Source: Ruminococcus sp.
GTDB lineage: Bacteria > Bacillota > Clostridia > Oscillospirales > Ruminococcaceae
Assembly: GCA_024697705.1 (NCBI GenBank)
Contig: JAILFF010000336.1
Location: 1 to 6,047 of the forward strand
Length of the DNA stretch: 6,047 nt
Direction of reading: 5' to 3'
Below, in pieces: positions 1 to 5,985 of the stretch. Every line of letters begins with the position of its first letter. Position 1 is the stretch's first letter. A model generated the notes under the pieces. That model worked only from the letters and a program-made list of their open reading frames with translations. It searched no databases and had not been told where the DNA came from. A program made the translations under genes and the position numbers.

Positions 1-242
1 CCCACAAAAGCCCACGATGGTCGGAAACATCTCGGCGAAAGAAATCTGAACGGTTCAATAATAAAATCGGCAATTAAAAGAAAAACAAACAAAAACGCAG
101 AAGCGATTAATTCTGCATAACATGACAAAAACAAGCAAATCGAAAGCGCGGGGCAGGCAAATTTTTCCGAAAAGGGCAGGATTTGCAGGGCAGACGGGCG
201 GAAGCAATGGCACGAACAAGTTCGTGCAGCCGCCCTACAAAT
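1..242 (+). repeat. Dispersed structured intergenic repeat, copy 1 (may continue left of the window)
   Basis: No gene is visible in 1-333. Positions 1 to about 145 match, by eye, the reverse complement of about 3660-3804. The first 36 alignment columns differ at four positions. Exact shared blocks include GTCGGAAACATCTCGG at 20-35 (inverted at 3769-3784) and AATAAAATCGGCAATT at 60-75 (inverted at 3730-3745). Both copies then carry a small GCAGA/TCTGC hairpin, an AAACAAG block, a diverged middle, an ATGG(G)CACGAAC block and a closing CCCTACAA (233-240 here). The span between matching ends is about 240 bp here and 249 bp in the other copy, which supports one element. Outer stem GGGCGG (196-201)/CCGCCC (230-235) encloses the palindrome at 210-227. 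There is no transposase or coding capacity, so it could be a MITE-like element or a structured RNA. The left boundary is unknown because the window starts there. Confidence 0.7.
210..227. repeat. Perfect 18-bp palindrome, GCACGAAC-AA-GTTCGTGC
   Basis: There are two 8-bp arms around a 2-bp centre, lying 106 bp upstream of the lexA start and inside the repeat element. The same arms recur at 3836-3853 with a different centre (TC). It contains GAAC and GTTC half sites like those of Firmicutes LexA operators, but they are 2 bp apart rather than the usual 4. It is more likely the terminal hairpin of an intergenic repeat than an SOS operator. Confidence 0.8.
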
Positions 243-318
243 CATTCAAGCGGTGTAAATCAAAACGCAAAAATATATAACAGTACAGAAGCAACCGGAT
301 ATGCAAAACTCAACAGAA

Positions 319-324
319 AAGGAG
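319..324 (+). promoter_or_regulatory. Ribosome binding site that fixes the lexA start
   Basis: AAGGAG lies 9 nt before the ATG at 334. The in-frame upstream ATG at 301 would place this site inside the coding region and add 11 residues not expected at a LexA N-terminus, so 334 is preferred. Confidence 0.8.
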
Positions 325-333
325 CGGATCGCA

Positions 334-927
334 ATGACTAAGAAGATCACCGAAACCGAAAGAAAAACGTATGAGTACATCAAGCAGTGTATCGAGGAAA
401 TGGGCTACCCGCCTTCGGTTCGCGAGATTTGCACCTACTGCAATTTCAAATCGACATCGACGGCACACCGCGCTATCAATTCTCTGACGGAAAAGGGTCT
501 GCTCAAAAAGAAGGATAACCTGAACCGCGCAATAGGGCTTGCGGGCTCGGCGGGCGTTAAGGTGCCGCTTATCGGAAATGTTACACCGGGCGTGCCGATC
601 ACGGCTCTCGAACAGATCACCGAATATATCGACTTTAACCCCGCAAAGAGCTTCGACGGAGAGCTTTTCGCTATAAAGGTCAGCGGCGATTCGATGATAA
701 AGGCGGCTATCCTTAACGGCGATATCGTCGTTGCCGAGCAGACAGACAAGACGGAAAACGGCGAGATCGCGGTCGTTACAGTCGATGGCGAACAGCCGAC
801 GGTAAGGCGCGTCTTCACTGAGAACGGTCATTACCGCTTGCAGCCCGAAAACGACGCTTTAAAGCCGACTGTCACGACTGCCGCCACTGTTCTCGGCAGA
901 GTTATCGCGGTCATAAGGCATTTCTGA
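334..927 (+). CDS. lexA: LexA repressor with non-canonical self-cleavage residues
   Basis: This 197-residue protein is the SOS transcriptional repressor. It binds operators as a dimer and is normally inactivated by RecA-stimulated self-cleavage. The N-terminal winged helix-turn-helix (about 1-68) carries the LexA signature GYPPSVREI at 24-32 and a recognition helix region around 38-54, with unusual cysteines at 33 and 36. After a short linker comes the S24 peptidase fold (about 77-197), with the cleavage-loop context VPLIGNVTPGVPI at 77-89, the nucleophile Ser120 in VSGDSM, and a C-terminus (RLQPEN, VLGRVIAVIR) typical of Bacillus/Clostridium LexA. Two key positions are abnormal. The scissile Ala-Gly is Pro85-Gly86, and the catalytic Lys (Lys156 in E. 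coli, in the VKR motif) is Arg158 in PTVRRVF, encoded AGG. The fold family is certain; normal autoproteolysis is doubtful. No standard GAAC-N4-GTTC operator is visible upstream. Confidence 0.93.
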   Translation: MTKKITETERKTYEYIKQCIEEMGYPPSVREICTYCNFKSTSTAHRAINSLTEKGLLKKKDNLNRAIGLAGSAGVKVPLIGNVTPGVPITALEQITEYIDFNPAKSFDGELFAIKVSGDSMIKAAILNGDIVVAEQTDKTENGEIAVVTVDGEQPTVRRVFTENGHYRLQPENDALKPTVTTAATVLGRVIAVIRHF

Positions 928-956
928 ACGAATCAAAAGTGTAAAAAATCACAACA

Positions 957-990
957 GACCGTTCCGCAGCGGCAGGTGTGCGGGACGGTC
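957..990 (+). other. Strong hairpin between lexA and the zinc-ribbon gene
   Basis: The arms GACCGTTCCGCA (957-968) and TGCGGGACGGTC (979-990) pair over 12 bp with one G-U, around a 10-nt loop. No U-tract follows, so it is not a standard intrinsic terminator. It ends 8 nt before the Shine-Dalgarno of the next gene. It could be an mRNA stability or processing element, or it could modulate translation of the downstream gene. Confidence 0.6.
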
Positions 991-998
991 TCGGAAAC

Positions 999-1002
999 GG
1001 AG
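999..1002 (+). promoter_or_regulatory. Ribosome binding site that fixes the zinc-ribbon gene start
   Basis: GGAG lies 8 nt before the ATG at 1011. An in-frame ATG-like extension back to 978 would begin inside the loop of the 957-990 hairpin and has no such site, so the start at 1011 is preferred. It also places the first zinc-ribbon cysteine at residue 6, as is usual for this architecture. Confidence 0.75.
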
Positions 1003-1010
1003 AAACATTA

Positions 1011-1880
1011 ATGGCAAAACGATACTGCCCGAGCTGCGGTTCGCCGATAGCGCAGGGCTTCAAAATGTGCCCGGGCTGCGGCAGACCTCTCGCGACGGAT
1101 AAGCCCGACATCAGGGTAAATTCGCCGCAGACAAGGAACTCGCCCGTCAGCGGAGGAAGACCCGCAGACAGACCTCAAACAAGATTCTCGCTGGGAGACA
1201 GATACACATACGAACCTCCCCGCCGCCGCGACGATATTTACAGAGAAAAAAGACCGAACCCACAGGCGCAAGGCGGACAGGGCGCGTACAGGCAGGCACC
1301 GCAGCGCCGCCCCGAAAACGTCAGCCGCTCTAAGGGCGCACCGAACGCGGGGACGTACAGACAGCCTCAGCCGCGAAGGGAAAACGTCCGCCGCGATGAC
1401 ATTTACCGAGCGAAGCCCCGCCATATCGAGGGCTTCGGCGGCAGCAGCGGCGCGAAAAAGGCTCCCGCGAAGGCTCCCGCTCACAAAAACAAGCTGTCGA
1501 AATTCATTGACACCTCATCGAAGGTCGTGCGCGTTGTCATCAACACGATCAAGATCGCCGTGCTGCTTATCGTGATCTACGCCTGCATTTACCTGATAGA
1601 GGTCTACCGTGTGAAGCTGACGAAGTACCCTTACGACACCTCGATGCGGCTGAGCAAATCGAACTACGGTCAGGCGATAAGCGGCTACTTCTCGAACGGC
1701 AGCTGGCGGGTGAATCCGTTTACGGCGAAATGCACCTATAAAGGCAGATCCAACCACAACGAGGATATGGAGCTGATATTCAGCGCCGCCGTTCATATCG
1801 AGCTGACGGAGATAAGGATAGACGGCGAGCCGATAGACGCAAGGCTGCTGGAATCGAAGATAATGGGTATGTTTATATAA
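1011..1880 (+). CDS. Zinc-ribbon single-pass membrane protein of unknown function
   Basis: This 289-residue protein is not recognised as a named family. The N-terminus is a zinc ribbon with Cys6, Cys9, Cys20 and Cys23 in two CPxCG knuckles. Residues about 28-160 are a disordered, Arg/Pro/Gln-rich basic linker with an internal repeat: DDIYR at 74-78 and 129-133, and YRQ...PENV-like and YRQ...RENV-like segments between them. A single hydrophobic helix spans about 174-197. The remaining roughly 90 residues look folded and contain one cysteine. By the positive-inside rule the zinc ribbon and linker are cytoplasmic and the C-terminal domain is outside. The gene starts 83 bp after lexA and ends 36 bp before cls, so co-transcription with the cardiolipin synthase is likely. 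A role at the membrane is inferred only from topology and neighbours. The zinc-ribbon plus linker plus one-helix layout is common in uncharacterised Firmicutes proteins. Confidence 0.85.
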   Translation: MAKRYCPSCGSPIAQGFKMCPGCGRPLATDKPDIRVNSPQTRNSPVSGGRPADRPQTRFSLGDRYTYEPPRRRDDIYREKRPNPQAQGGQGAYRQAPQRRPENVSRSKGAPNAGTYRQPQPRRENVRRDDIYRAKPRHIEGFGGSSGAKKAPAKAPAHKNKLSKFIDTSSKVVRVVINTIKIAVLLIVIYACIYLIEVYRVKLTKYPYDTSMRLSKSNYGQAISGYFSNGSWRVNPFTAKCTYKGRSNHNEDMELIFSAAVHIELTEIRIDGEPIDARLLESKIMGMFI

Positions 1881-1916
1881 CGGCATTATTTTTACAAAGA
1901 GAGCAGATATTGAACC

Positions 1917-3506
1917 ATGAATAAAGATAAAACACCGAAATGTCTGCGTCCGATAAAGCAGGCGATCGTGTATGTCGCGACGCAGAGAACCATCGTTATA
2001 CTGGCGCTTATCGCGCAGATAATGCTTATCGCCTATCTGTTCATCGCACTGCAAAGGTATTCCACCAAAATGGTGCTGATCTTTCAGCTTGTGGCGGCGG
2101 TCACGGCGATCTATGTGCTGAACACCCGCACAAAGGCTGAATTCAAGCTCGGGTGGATGGTGCCGATGGTGATATTCCCGATTTTCACGGTCGGGATATA
2201 TTTCTACCTCTCGAACCAGTACGGCGCAAGGGTGGTGCGGAACCGCTTCGCCCTGAAATGCGGCGAGACAAGGCATTTCCTCACGCAGGATAAAGAGATC
2301 TTCGACAAACTGAAAACCGAAAGCGCGGAGGTGGCGCGGTACGTCACCTACATGAACGAATACGCGGGCTTTCCCGTATGGAACGACACCGACGTTACCT
2401 ACTTCCCCGCGGGCGAAAAGAAATTTGACGTTCTGAAAGCCGAGCTTGAAAAGGCAAGGCACTACATCTTTATTGAGATGTTCATTGTCGATCAGGGCAC
2501 GATGTGGGACGAACTTCTGGAGATACTGAAACGCAAGGCGGCTGAGGGGCTCGACATACGCTTCATCTACGACGGCATGGGCTCGCAGAATCTTCTGCCG
2601 TTCAACTACCACAAGCGGCTTACCGAGTTAGGCATAAAAACGCGGGTATTTCAGCCGTTTTTGCCGATGCTTTCCTCGATACAGAACAACCGCGACCACC
2701 GCAAGATAATCGTCATCGACGGTCACACGGGCTTTACGGGCGGCGACAACATCGCCGACGAGTACGTCAACCGCAGAGTGCGCTTCGGCTACTGGAAGGA
2801 CACTTCGGTGATGCTGCGCGGCAAGGCGGTGTGGAACCTCACGATGATGTTCCTGCAAATGTGGGAGGTCACCGACCCGAAAGGCAAGGCGGGCAGCTAC
2901 GAGCTTTATCTCCCCGACAAGCACATTGTGGATATGGAGAAGCCCGAGAGCGAGTACGGCGGCTACGTGCTGCCCTACGGAGACTCCCCGCTTGACGGCG
3001 AGGACGTCGGCGTGACGAGCTATATGCATATCCTCTCGACGGCGAAAAAATACTGCTACATCTCGACGCCGTACCTGATACTGAACGAAGAGCTGATAAG
3101 CGGCTTGTGCTACGCGGCAAAAAGCGGCATTGATATCCGCGTGATAGTGCCGGGCATACCCGACAAGTGGTATGTCAAGGTCATGGGCGAGAGCTTTTTT
3201 GCCACGCTGAAAAAGGCGGGCGTGCGCATCTACGAGTACAACGGCTTCAACCACGCGAAGATGTTCGTTTCCGACGACGAAAAGGCGATAGTCGGCACGA
3301 TAAACCTCGATTACCGCAGTCTGTACCTGCATTTCGAGAACGGCTGTTATATGTACAAGGTAAGCGCGGTCGAGGATATCCGTAAGGATTTTGAATATAT
3401 GTTCGAGAACTCCTGCAAGGAACTCTCCCTTGACGACTGTATGAACCGACCGTTCGGGCGCAAATTTGCAAGCGCTCTGCTGAAAATACTTGAACCTATG
3501 CTTTAA
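1917..3506 (+). CDS. cls: Cardiolipin synthase (phospholipase D superfamily)
   Basis: This 529-residue integral membrane enzyme should condense two phosphatidylglycerol molecules into cardiolipin and glycerol at the cytoplasmic membrane. Three hydrophobic segments are visible at about 25-45, 51-69 and 79-98; the last two form the N-terminal Cls region (VLNTRTKAEFKLGW followed by a helix). Both phospholipase D HxKx4D motifs are intact. The first is His261-Lys263-Asp268, followed by GFTGGDNIADEY. The second is His446-Lys448-Asp453, followed by AIVGTINLDYRS. The length is slightly above the usual 480-515 residues because of the extra N-terminal helix. The start at 1917 has only a weak, distant purine-rich site (AAAGAGAG, 1896-1903), which would fit translation helped by the upstream gene. 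The next in-frame Met is inside the first membrane helix and is therefore unlikely. A terminator overlaps the stop codon. Confidence 0.95.
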   Translation: MNKDKTPKCLRPIKQAIVYVATQRTIVILALIAQIMLIAYLFIALQRYSTKMVLIFQLVAAVTAIYVLNTRTKAEFKLGWMVPMVIFPIFTVGIYFYLSNQYGARVVRNRFALKCGETRHFLTQDKEIFDKLKTESAEVARYVTYMNEYAGFPVWNDTDVTYFPAGEKKFDVLKAELEKARHYIFIEMFIVDQGTMWDELLEILKRKAAEGLDIRFIYDGMGSQNLLPFNYHKRLTELGIKTRVFQPFLPMLSSIQNNRDHRKIIVIDGHTGFTGGDNIADEYVNRRVRFGYWKDTSVMLRGKAVWNLTMMFLQMWEVTDPKGKAGSYELYLPDKHIVDMEKPESEYGGYVLPYGDSPLDGEDVGVTSYMHILSTAKKYCYISTPYLILNEELISGLCYAAKSGIDIRVIVPGIPDKWYVKVMGESFFATLKKAGVRIYEYNGFNHAKMFVSDDEKAIVGTINLDYRSLYLHFENGCYMYKVSAVEDIRKDFEYMFENSCKELSLDDCMNRPFGRKFASALLKILEPML

Positions 3507-3541
3507 AAAAGCGCTTTCCCTTTTCGGGAGAGCGCTTTTTT
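3505..3541 (+). terminator. Intrinsic terminator after cls, probably bidirectional
   Basis: The arms at 3505-3520 and 3526-3541 pair over 16 bp with one G-U around a TTTTC loop, and the hairpin ends in a run of T. The left arm starts with six A, so the - strand transcript also ends in U. It could therefore also stop pullulanase transcripts, which have no clear closer terminator. The left arm begins within the cls stop codon. Confidence 0.93.
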
Positions 3542-3554
3542 GCTTAATTATTTT

Positions 3555-3811
3555 ATTGTAGGGTCATGGCTTGACCCGAACTGTTCGCCCGGCACGATTT
3601 TCCCTGCGTTCGTGCCCATTGTTGCATGAAAATCGCTTCGCTCTTTCATGCAATAAAATCGGCAATTTACTTGTTTCCGTACGGACTTGCAGAGCTATTA
3701 GATTCTGCTTTTTTCCACGCTTTTTTATAAATTGCCGATTTTATTTTGAACCGTCAGACTTTCTCTTACCGAGATGTTTCCGACTATCGTAGGCTTCTGT
3801 TGGGGAAACCC
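3555..3811 (-). repeat. Dispersed structured intergenic repeat, copy 2 (inverted relative to copy 1)
   Basis: The reverse complement of about 3660-3804 aligns with 1-145, and both copies close with CCCTACAA (here TTGTAGGG at 3556-3563). This copy is rich in hairpins: GGGTCA/TGACCC (3561-3566/3572-3577), GGCACGA/TCGTGCC (about 3591-3617), TTGCATGAAA/TTTCATGCAA (3622-3631/3644-3653) and an 18-bp inverted repeat (3652-3669/3728-3745). With the elements up to 3853 it fills most of the 400-bp gap between the convergent genes cls and pulA. No convincing gene is present: the short open frames here lack ribosome binding sites and family features. Confidence 0.7.
3652..3745. repeat. 18-bp perfect inverted repeat nested in copy 2
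   Basis: AATAAAATCGGCAATTTA at 3652-3669 is exactly reverse-complemented at 3728-3745, with 58 bp between them. Its 16-bp core also occurs once in copy 1 (60-75), so the core is present three times in the window. The left arm overlaps the end of the TTGCATGAAA hairpin, so the two structures would compete. Confidence 0.85.
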
Positions 3812-3832
3812 TTCTGAAGAAGGGTTCTCCCC
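3802..3832. other. GC-rich hairpin without a U-tract
   Basis: GGGGAAACCCTTC (3802-3814) pairs with GAAGGGTT-C-TCCCC (3819-3832), 13 bp with one bulged C and a TGAA loop. Neither strand is followed by a T run, so it is a poor terminator. It adjoins the outer end of repeat copy 2 and, 3 bp further, the palindrome at 3836-3853. It may be part of the same or another intergenic repeat family. Confidence 0.7.
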
Positions 3833-3835
3833 CCT

Positions 3836-3853
3836 GCACGAACTCGTTCGTGC
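3836..3853. repeat. Perfect 18-bp palindrome, GCACGAAC-TC-GTTCGTGC
   Basis: It has the same 8-bp arms as the palindrome at 210-227 but a different 2-bp centre, meaning pairing is kept while the loop varies. It lies between the 3' ends of two convergent genes, which argues against an operator role. Confidence 0.8.
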
Positions 3854-3912
3854 CAACCCCTTCCTAAGACTTTTGGTATGCCCGCGTTTTGCGGTTTGGG
3901 TAGGCTTTGCTT

Positions 3913-3947
3913 TATCTTTTATCTCTTATCTTTTATCTTATATCTTT
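3913..3947 (+). repeat. Heptanucleotide tandem repeat, five TATCTTT-like units, downstream of pulA
   Basis: The units are TATCTTT, TATCTCT, TATCTTT, TATCTTA, TATCTTT. The array ends 1 bp before the complement of the pullulanase stop codon (3949-3951). A matching five-unit array in the opposite orientation lies upstream of the gene at 5986-6020. Confidence 0.85.
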
Positions 3948-3948
3948 T

Positions 3949-5928
3949 TTACGTCAGCTTTTTATAAACTACACAGCTTATCCCGGGAACACATACTCTC
4001 CCCTCAATCGCCTTATACACAGGACGACAGCTCTCGCCCAGTCTCTCGTAAAACGTCCCATGCGGCAGATCTATATACCTTTCATCACGACGGTTATTGA
4101 AAATCACAAAATAACACTCGTCCGCCGAACCGTTCACACTGCCCGACAGCTCAAACATGACTATGTCGCTGTTGTCGTAAAAATGCAGATGTATGTCAAT
4201 CTCCTCGGGCGTGCGCATACGGAACAGCGGCGAGGACTTCCTAAGCATTATAAGCGCCCTGTACCAGCGGAAAACGTCGATGTTCTTTTCCTTGTCCTCC
4301 CAGCGTATCTTGTTCGTGTAGTCGGGCGCGTTGTAGCTGTTCTCGTCGAAGCGGTTGAAATCGGTCTGCTCTGTGCCTTCGGGCAGTACCTTCGGCTTCG
4401 ACCGCAGAAAATCCTGTCCCAGATGCAGAAACGGTACGCCCTGAGAAAGTATCACTATCGCGGCGGCGAGCTTGTCCATGCGGCGGCGCTCTTCCTCAGT
4501 GTAATTCTTCGCGGAAACAGCAAGCTTGTCCCACAGCGTGTTGTTGTCGTGAGCCTCGCAGTAATTGATCGCCTGCGCGGGGGTGAACGCCCAGCAGAGG
4601 TCGTCCGCAACGCCCTGCAAACGCTTGTACCGAGTGTTCGCCGTAACGCCGCGCTTTATCGCTATCTTTGCGTGGTCGCTGCCGTTTACGAAGCCCGTGC
4701 CGTAAAGCTCGAAGGTGCTGCCCTTGATGCCGTCGCGGATATTGTCGTTGAAAAGCCCCACTCGCCCGAAGCTGTAACTGTTCCACTTGTAGCAGAGCTT
4801 GTCGGCGGGGTAAGCGGGCTCGCCGCCCGTCCAGCCCTCGCCGTACATAAGTATGCTCGGGTCGATCTTGTCCATCTCACGGCGGAGCATATTGATCGTG
4901 TCGATGTCGTGCAGACCCATCAGGTCGAAGCGGAAGCCGTCGATCTTGTATTCCTTGACCCAGAACGTCAGCGCGTCGAGCATATACTTTCGGAACATGA
5001 AATGCTCCGAAGCGGTCTCGTTGCCGCAGCCCGAGCCGTTTGAAAAATTGTTCTGCTGCGTTAGACGGTGATAATAATACGGCACCGCCTTGTGAAACGC
5101 CGATTCCTCGGTGAAATAGGTGTGATTGAACACAACGTCCATTATAACGCCAATTCCCGCACGGTGGAGCGCCGCGACCATTTCCTTAAATTCGCGGATA
5201 CGCACCTCGCCCTCCTCGGGGTCGGAGCAGTAATAACCCTCCAGGCACATATAATTCTTCGGGTCGTAGCCCCAGTTGTACTTTCCCGCGAAGGGCTTTT
5301 TCTCGTCGATAGTGGCGTAATCGAAAACGGGCATCAGCTGAACGTGTGTAATTCCTAACTCTTTCAAGTGATCGAGGCAGGTAGTGACATTTCCGCAGCG
5401 GGTGCCTTCGGCGGCAAATCCCGAAAATCTTCCGCGCCGCTGCCATTCGCTGTCCGGGATACCGCAGGAGGGGTCAATGGTAAAATCGCGGATATGACAT
5501 TCGTAGATAACGGCGTCAACGGGGTTTTCGCAGCGCGGCTTGGGGATATCGTCCCAGTCGGGAGGATCAAGCTCCTTGAAATCGACGACCAGTCCGCGGT
5601 TTCCGTTCACGCCGCAGGCTTTGGCGTAAATATCAATGGATTCTATGCGTTTCATCTGTGCAAATTCAAACGTATAGGTATAGTATTGACCATAACAGGT
5701 ATGCATCAGCTCGACATACCACACACCGTTTTCGATACTGCGCATCACGAGCGTCTGTATTTTATTGTCACCCTCGCCGCCCGTATAGAGATTAAGGTAA
5801 ACGCAGGAGCAGAACGGCGCCCACACCTTAAAGCGTGTGATCTCGCCGTCAACGGTAACGCCCAGGTCGTCCCGTCCGTAGTAACATTCTCTGTCGAGCT
5901 TGGAATAATCGGTGATGTACTTTTTCAT
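3949..5928 (-). CDS. pulA: Type I pullulanase (glycogen/starch debranching enzyme, GH13)
   Basis: This 659-residue enzyme should hydrolyse alpha-1,6 branch points in pullulan, glycogen or alpha-limit dextrins. Residues about 1-130 form the N-terminal beta-sandwich region (FKVWAPFCSCVYLNLY-like, CBM48 type). The GH13 barrel follows, with the type I pullulanase signature YNWGYDP at 217-223. Conserved regions are DVVFNH (264-269), GFRFDLMG with Arg333 and the nucleophile Asp335, YGEGW with the acid/base Glu364, and EAHDNN with His460 and the transition-state Asp461. The C-terminal beta domain ends at 659. All catalytic residues are intact. No signal peptide or membrane helix is visible, so it is probably cytoplasmic and acts on stored glycogen or imported oligosaccharides. 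GGAAAG (about 5938-5943) precedes the start at 5928. The gene is convergent with cls. GlgX-type debranching enzyme is the alternative, made less likely by YNWGYDP. Confidence 0.95.
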   Translation of the reverse strand: MKKYITDYSKLDRECYYGRDDLGVTVDGEITRFKVWAPFCSCVYLNLYTGGEGDNKIQTLVMRSIENGVWYVELMHTCYGQYYTYTFEFAQMKRIESIDIYAKACGVNGNRGLVVDFKELDPPDWDDIPKPRCENPVDAVIYECHIRDFTIDPSCGIPDSEWQRRGRFSGFAAEGTRCGNVTTCLDHLKELGITHVQLMPVFDYATIDEKKPFAGKYNWGYDPKNYMCLEGYYCSDPEEGEVRIREFKEMVAALHRAGIGVIMDVVFNHTYFTEESAFHKAVPYYYHRLTQQNNFSNGSGCGNETASEHFMFRKYMLDALTFWVKEYKIDGFRFDLMGLHDIDTINMLRREMDKIDPSILMYGEGWTGGEPAYPADKLCYKWNSYSFGRVGLFNDNIRDGIKGSTFELYGTGFVNGSDHAKIAIKRGVTANTRYKRLQGVADDLCWAFTPAQAINYCEAHDNNTLWDKLAVSAKNYTEEERRRMDKLAAAIVILSQGVPFLHLGQDFLRSKPKVLPEGTEQTDFNRFDENSYNAPDYTNKIRWEDKEKNIDVFRWYRALIMLRKSSPLFRMRTPEEIDIHLHFYDNSDIVMFELSGSVNGSADECYFVIFNNRRDERYIDLPHGTFYERLGESCRPVYKAIEGRVCVPGISCVVYKKLT

Positions 5929-5967
5929 TCTTACTTACTTTCCTTTATTGATATTCTTCTTACTTCT

Positions 5968-5983
5968 GTAAATGAACATTTAC
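5968..5983. promoter_or_regulatory. Perfect 16-bp palindrome upstream of pulA, possible operator
   Basis: GTAAATG-AA-CATTTAC lies about 40 bp before the pulA start, between the ribosome binding site and the heptamer array. The position and symmetry suit a repressor or activator site in the leader or promoter. The regulator is not identified; the motif is AT-rich and could be chance. Confidence 0.4.
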
Positions 5984-5985
5984 TT

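Noticed and set aside
210..227. SOS operator for lexA
   Set aside because: Half-site spacing is 2 bp rather than 4, and an equal palindrome lies between convergent gene ends at 3836-3853; a repeat origin is more likely.
301..333. Upstream ATG as the lexA start
   Set aside because: The AAGGAG at 319-324 serves the ATG at 334, and the extra residues do not fit LexA N-termini.
1515..2612. Long open frame on the - strand (365 codons)
   Set aside because: It lies antisense to the zinc-ribbon gene and cls, whose sense frames carry clear motifs. Its translation is His/Arg/Val-rich without family features, typical of a shadow frame.
3571..3792. Small + strand open frame (73 codons) in the cls-pulA spacer
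   Set aside because: It coincides with the hairpin-rich repeat copy, has no ribosome binding site, and its Phe/Arg/Cys-rich translation resembles no protein.
3802..3832. Terminator for pulA
   Set aside because: The hairpin is strong but no T run follows on the - strand; the terminator at 3505-3541 has one on both strands.
3913..3947. CRISPR array
   Set aside because: The units are 7 bp and contiguous with no spacers; no cas genes are present.
3907..5043. Long open frame on the + strand (378 codons) opposite the pullulanase
   Set aside because: The opposite strand encodes intact GH13 catalytic motifs over the same stretch. This frame starts inside the heptamer repeat and spacer and has no ribosome binding site or recognisable domain.
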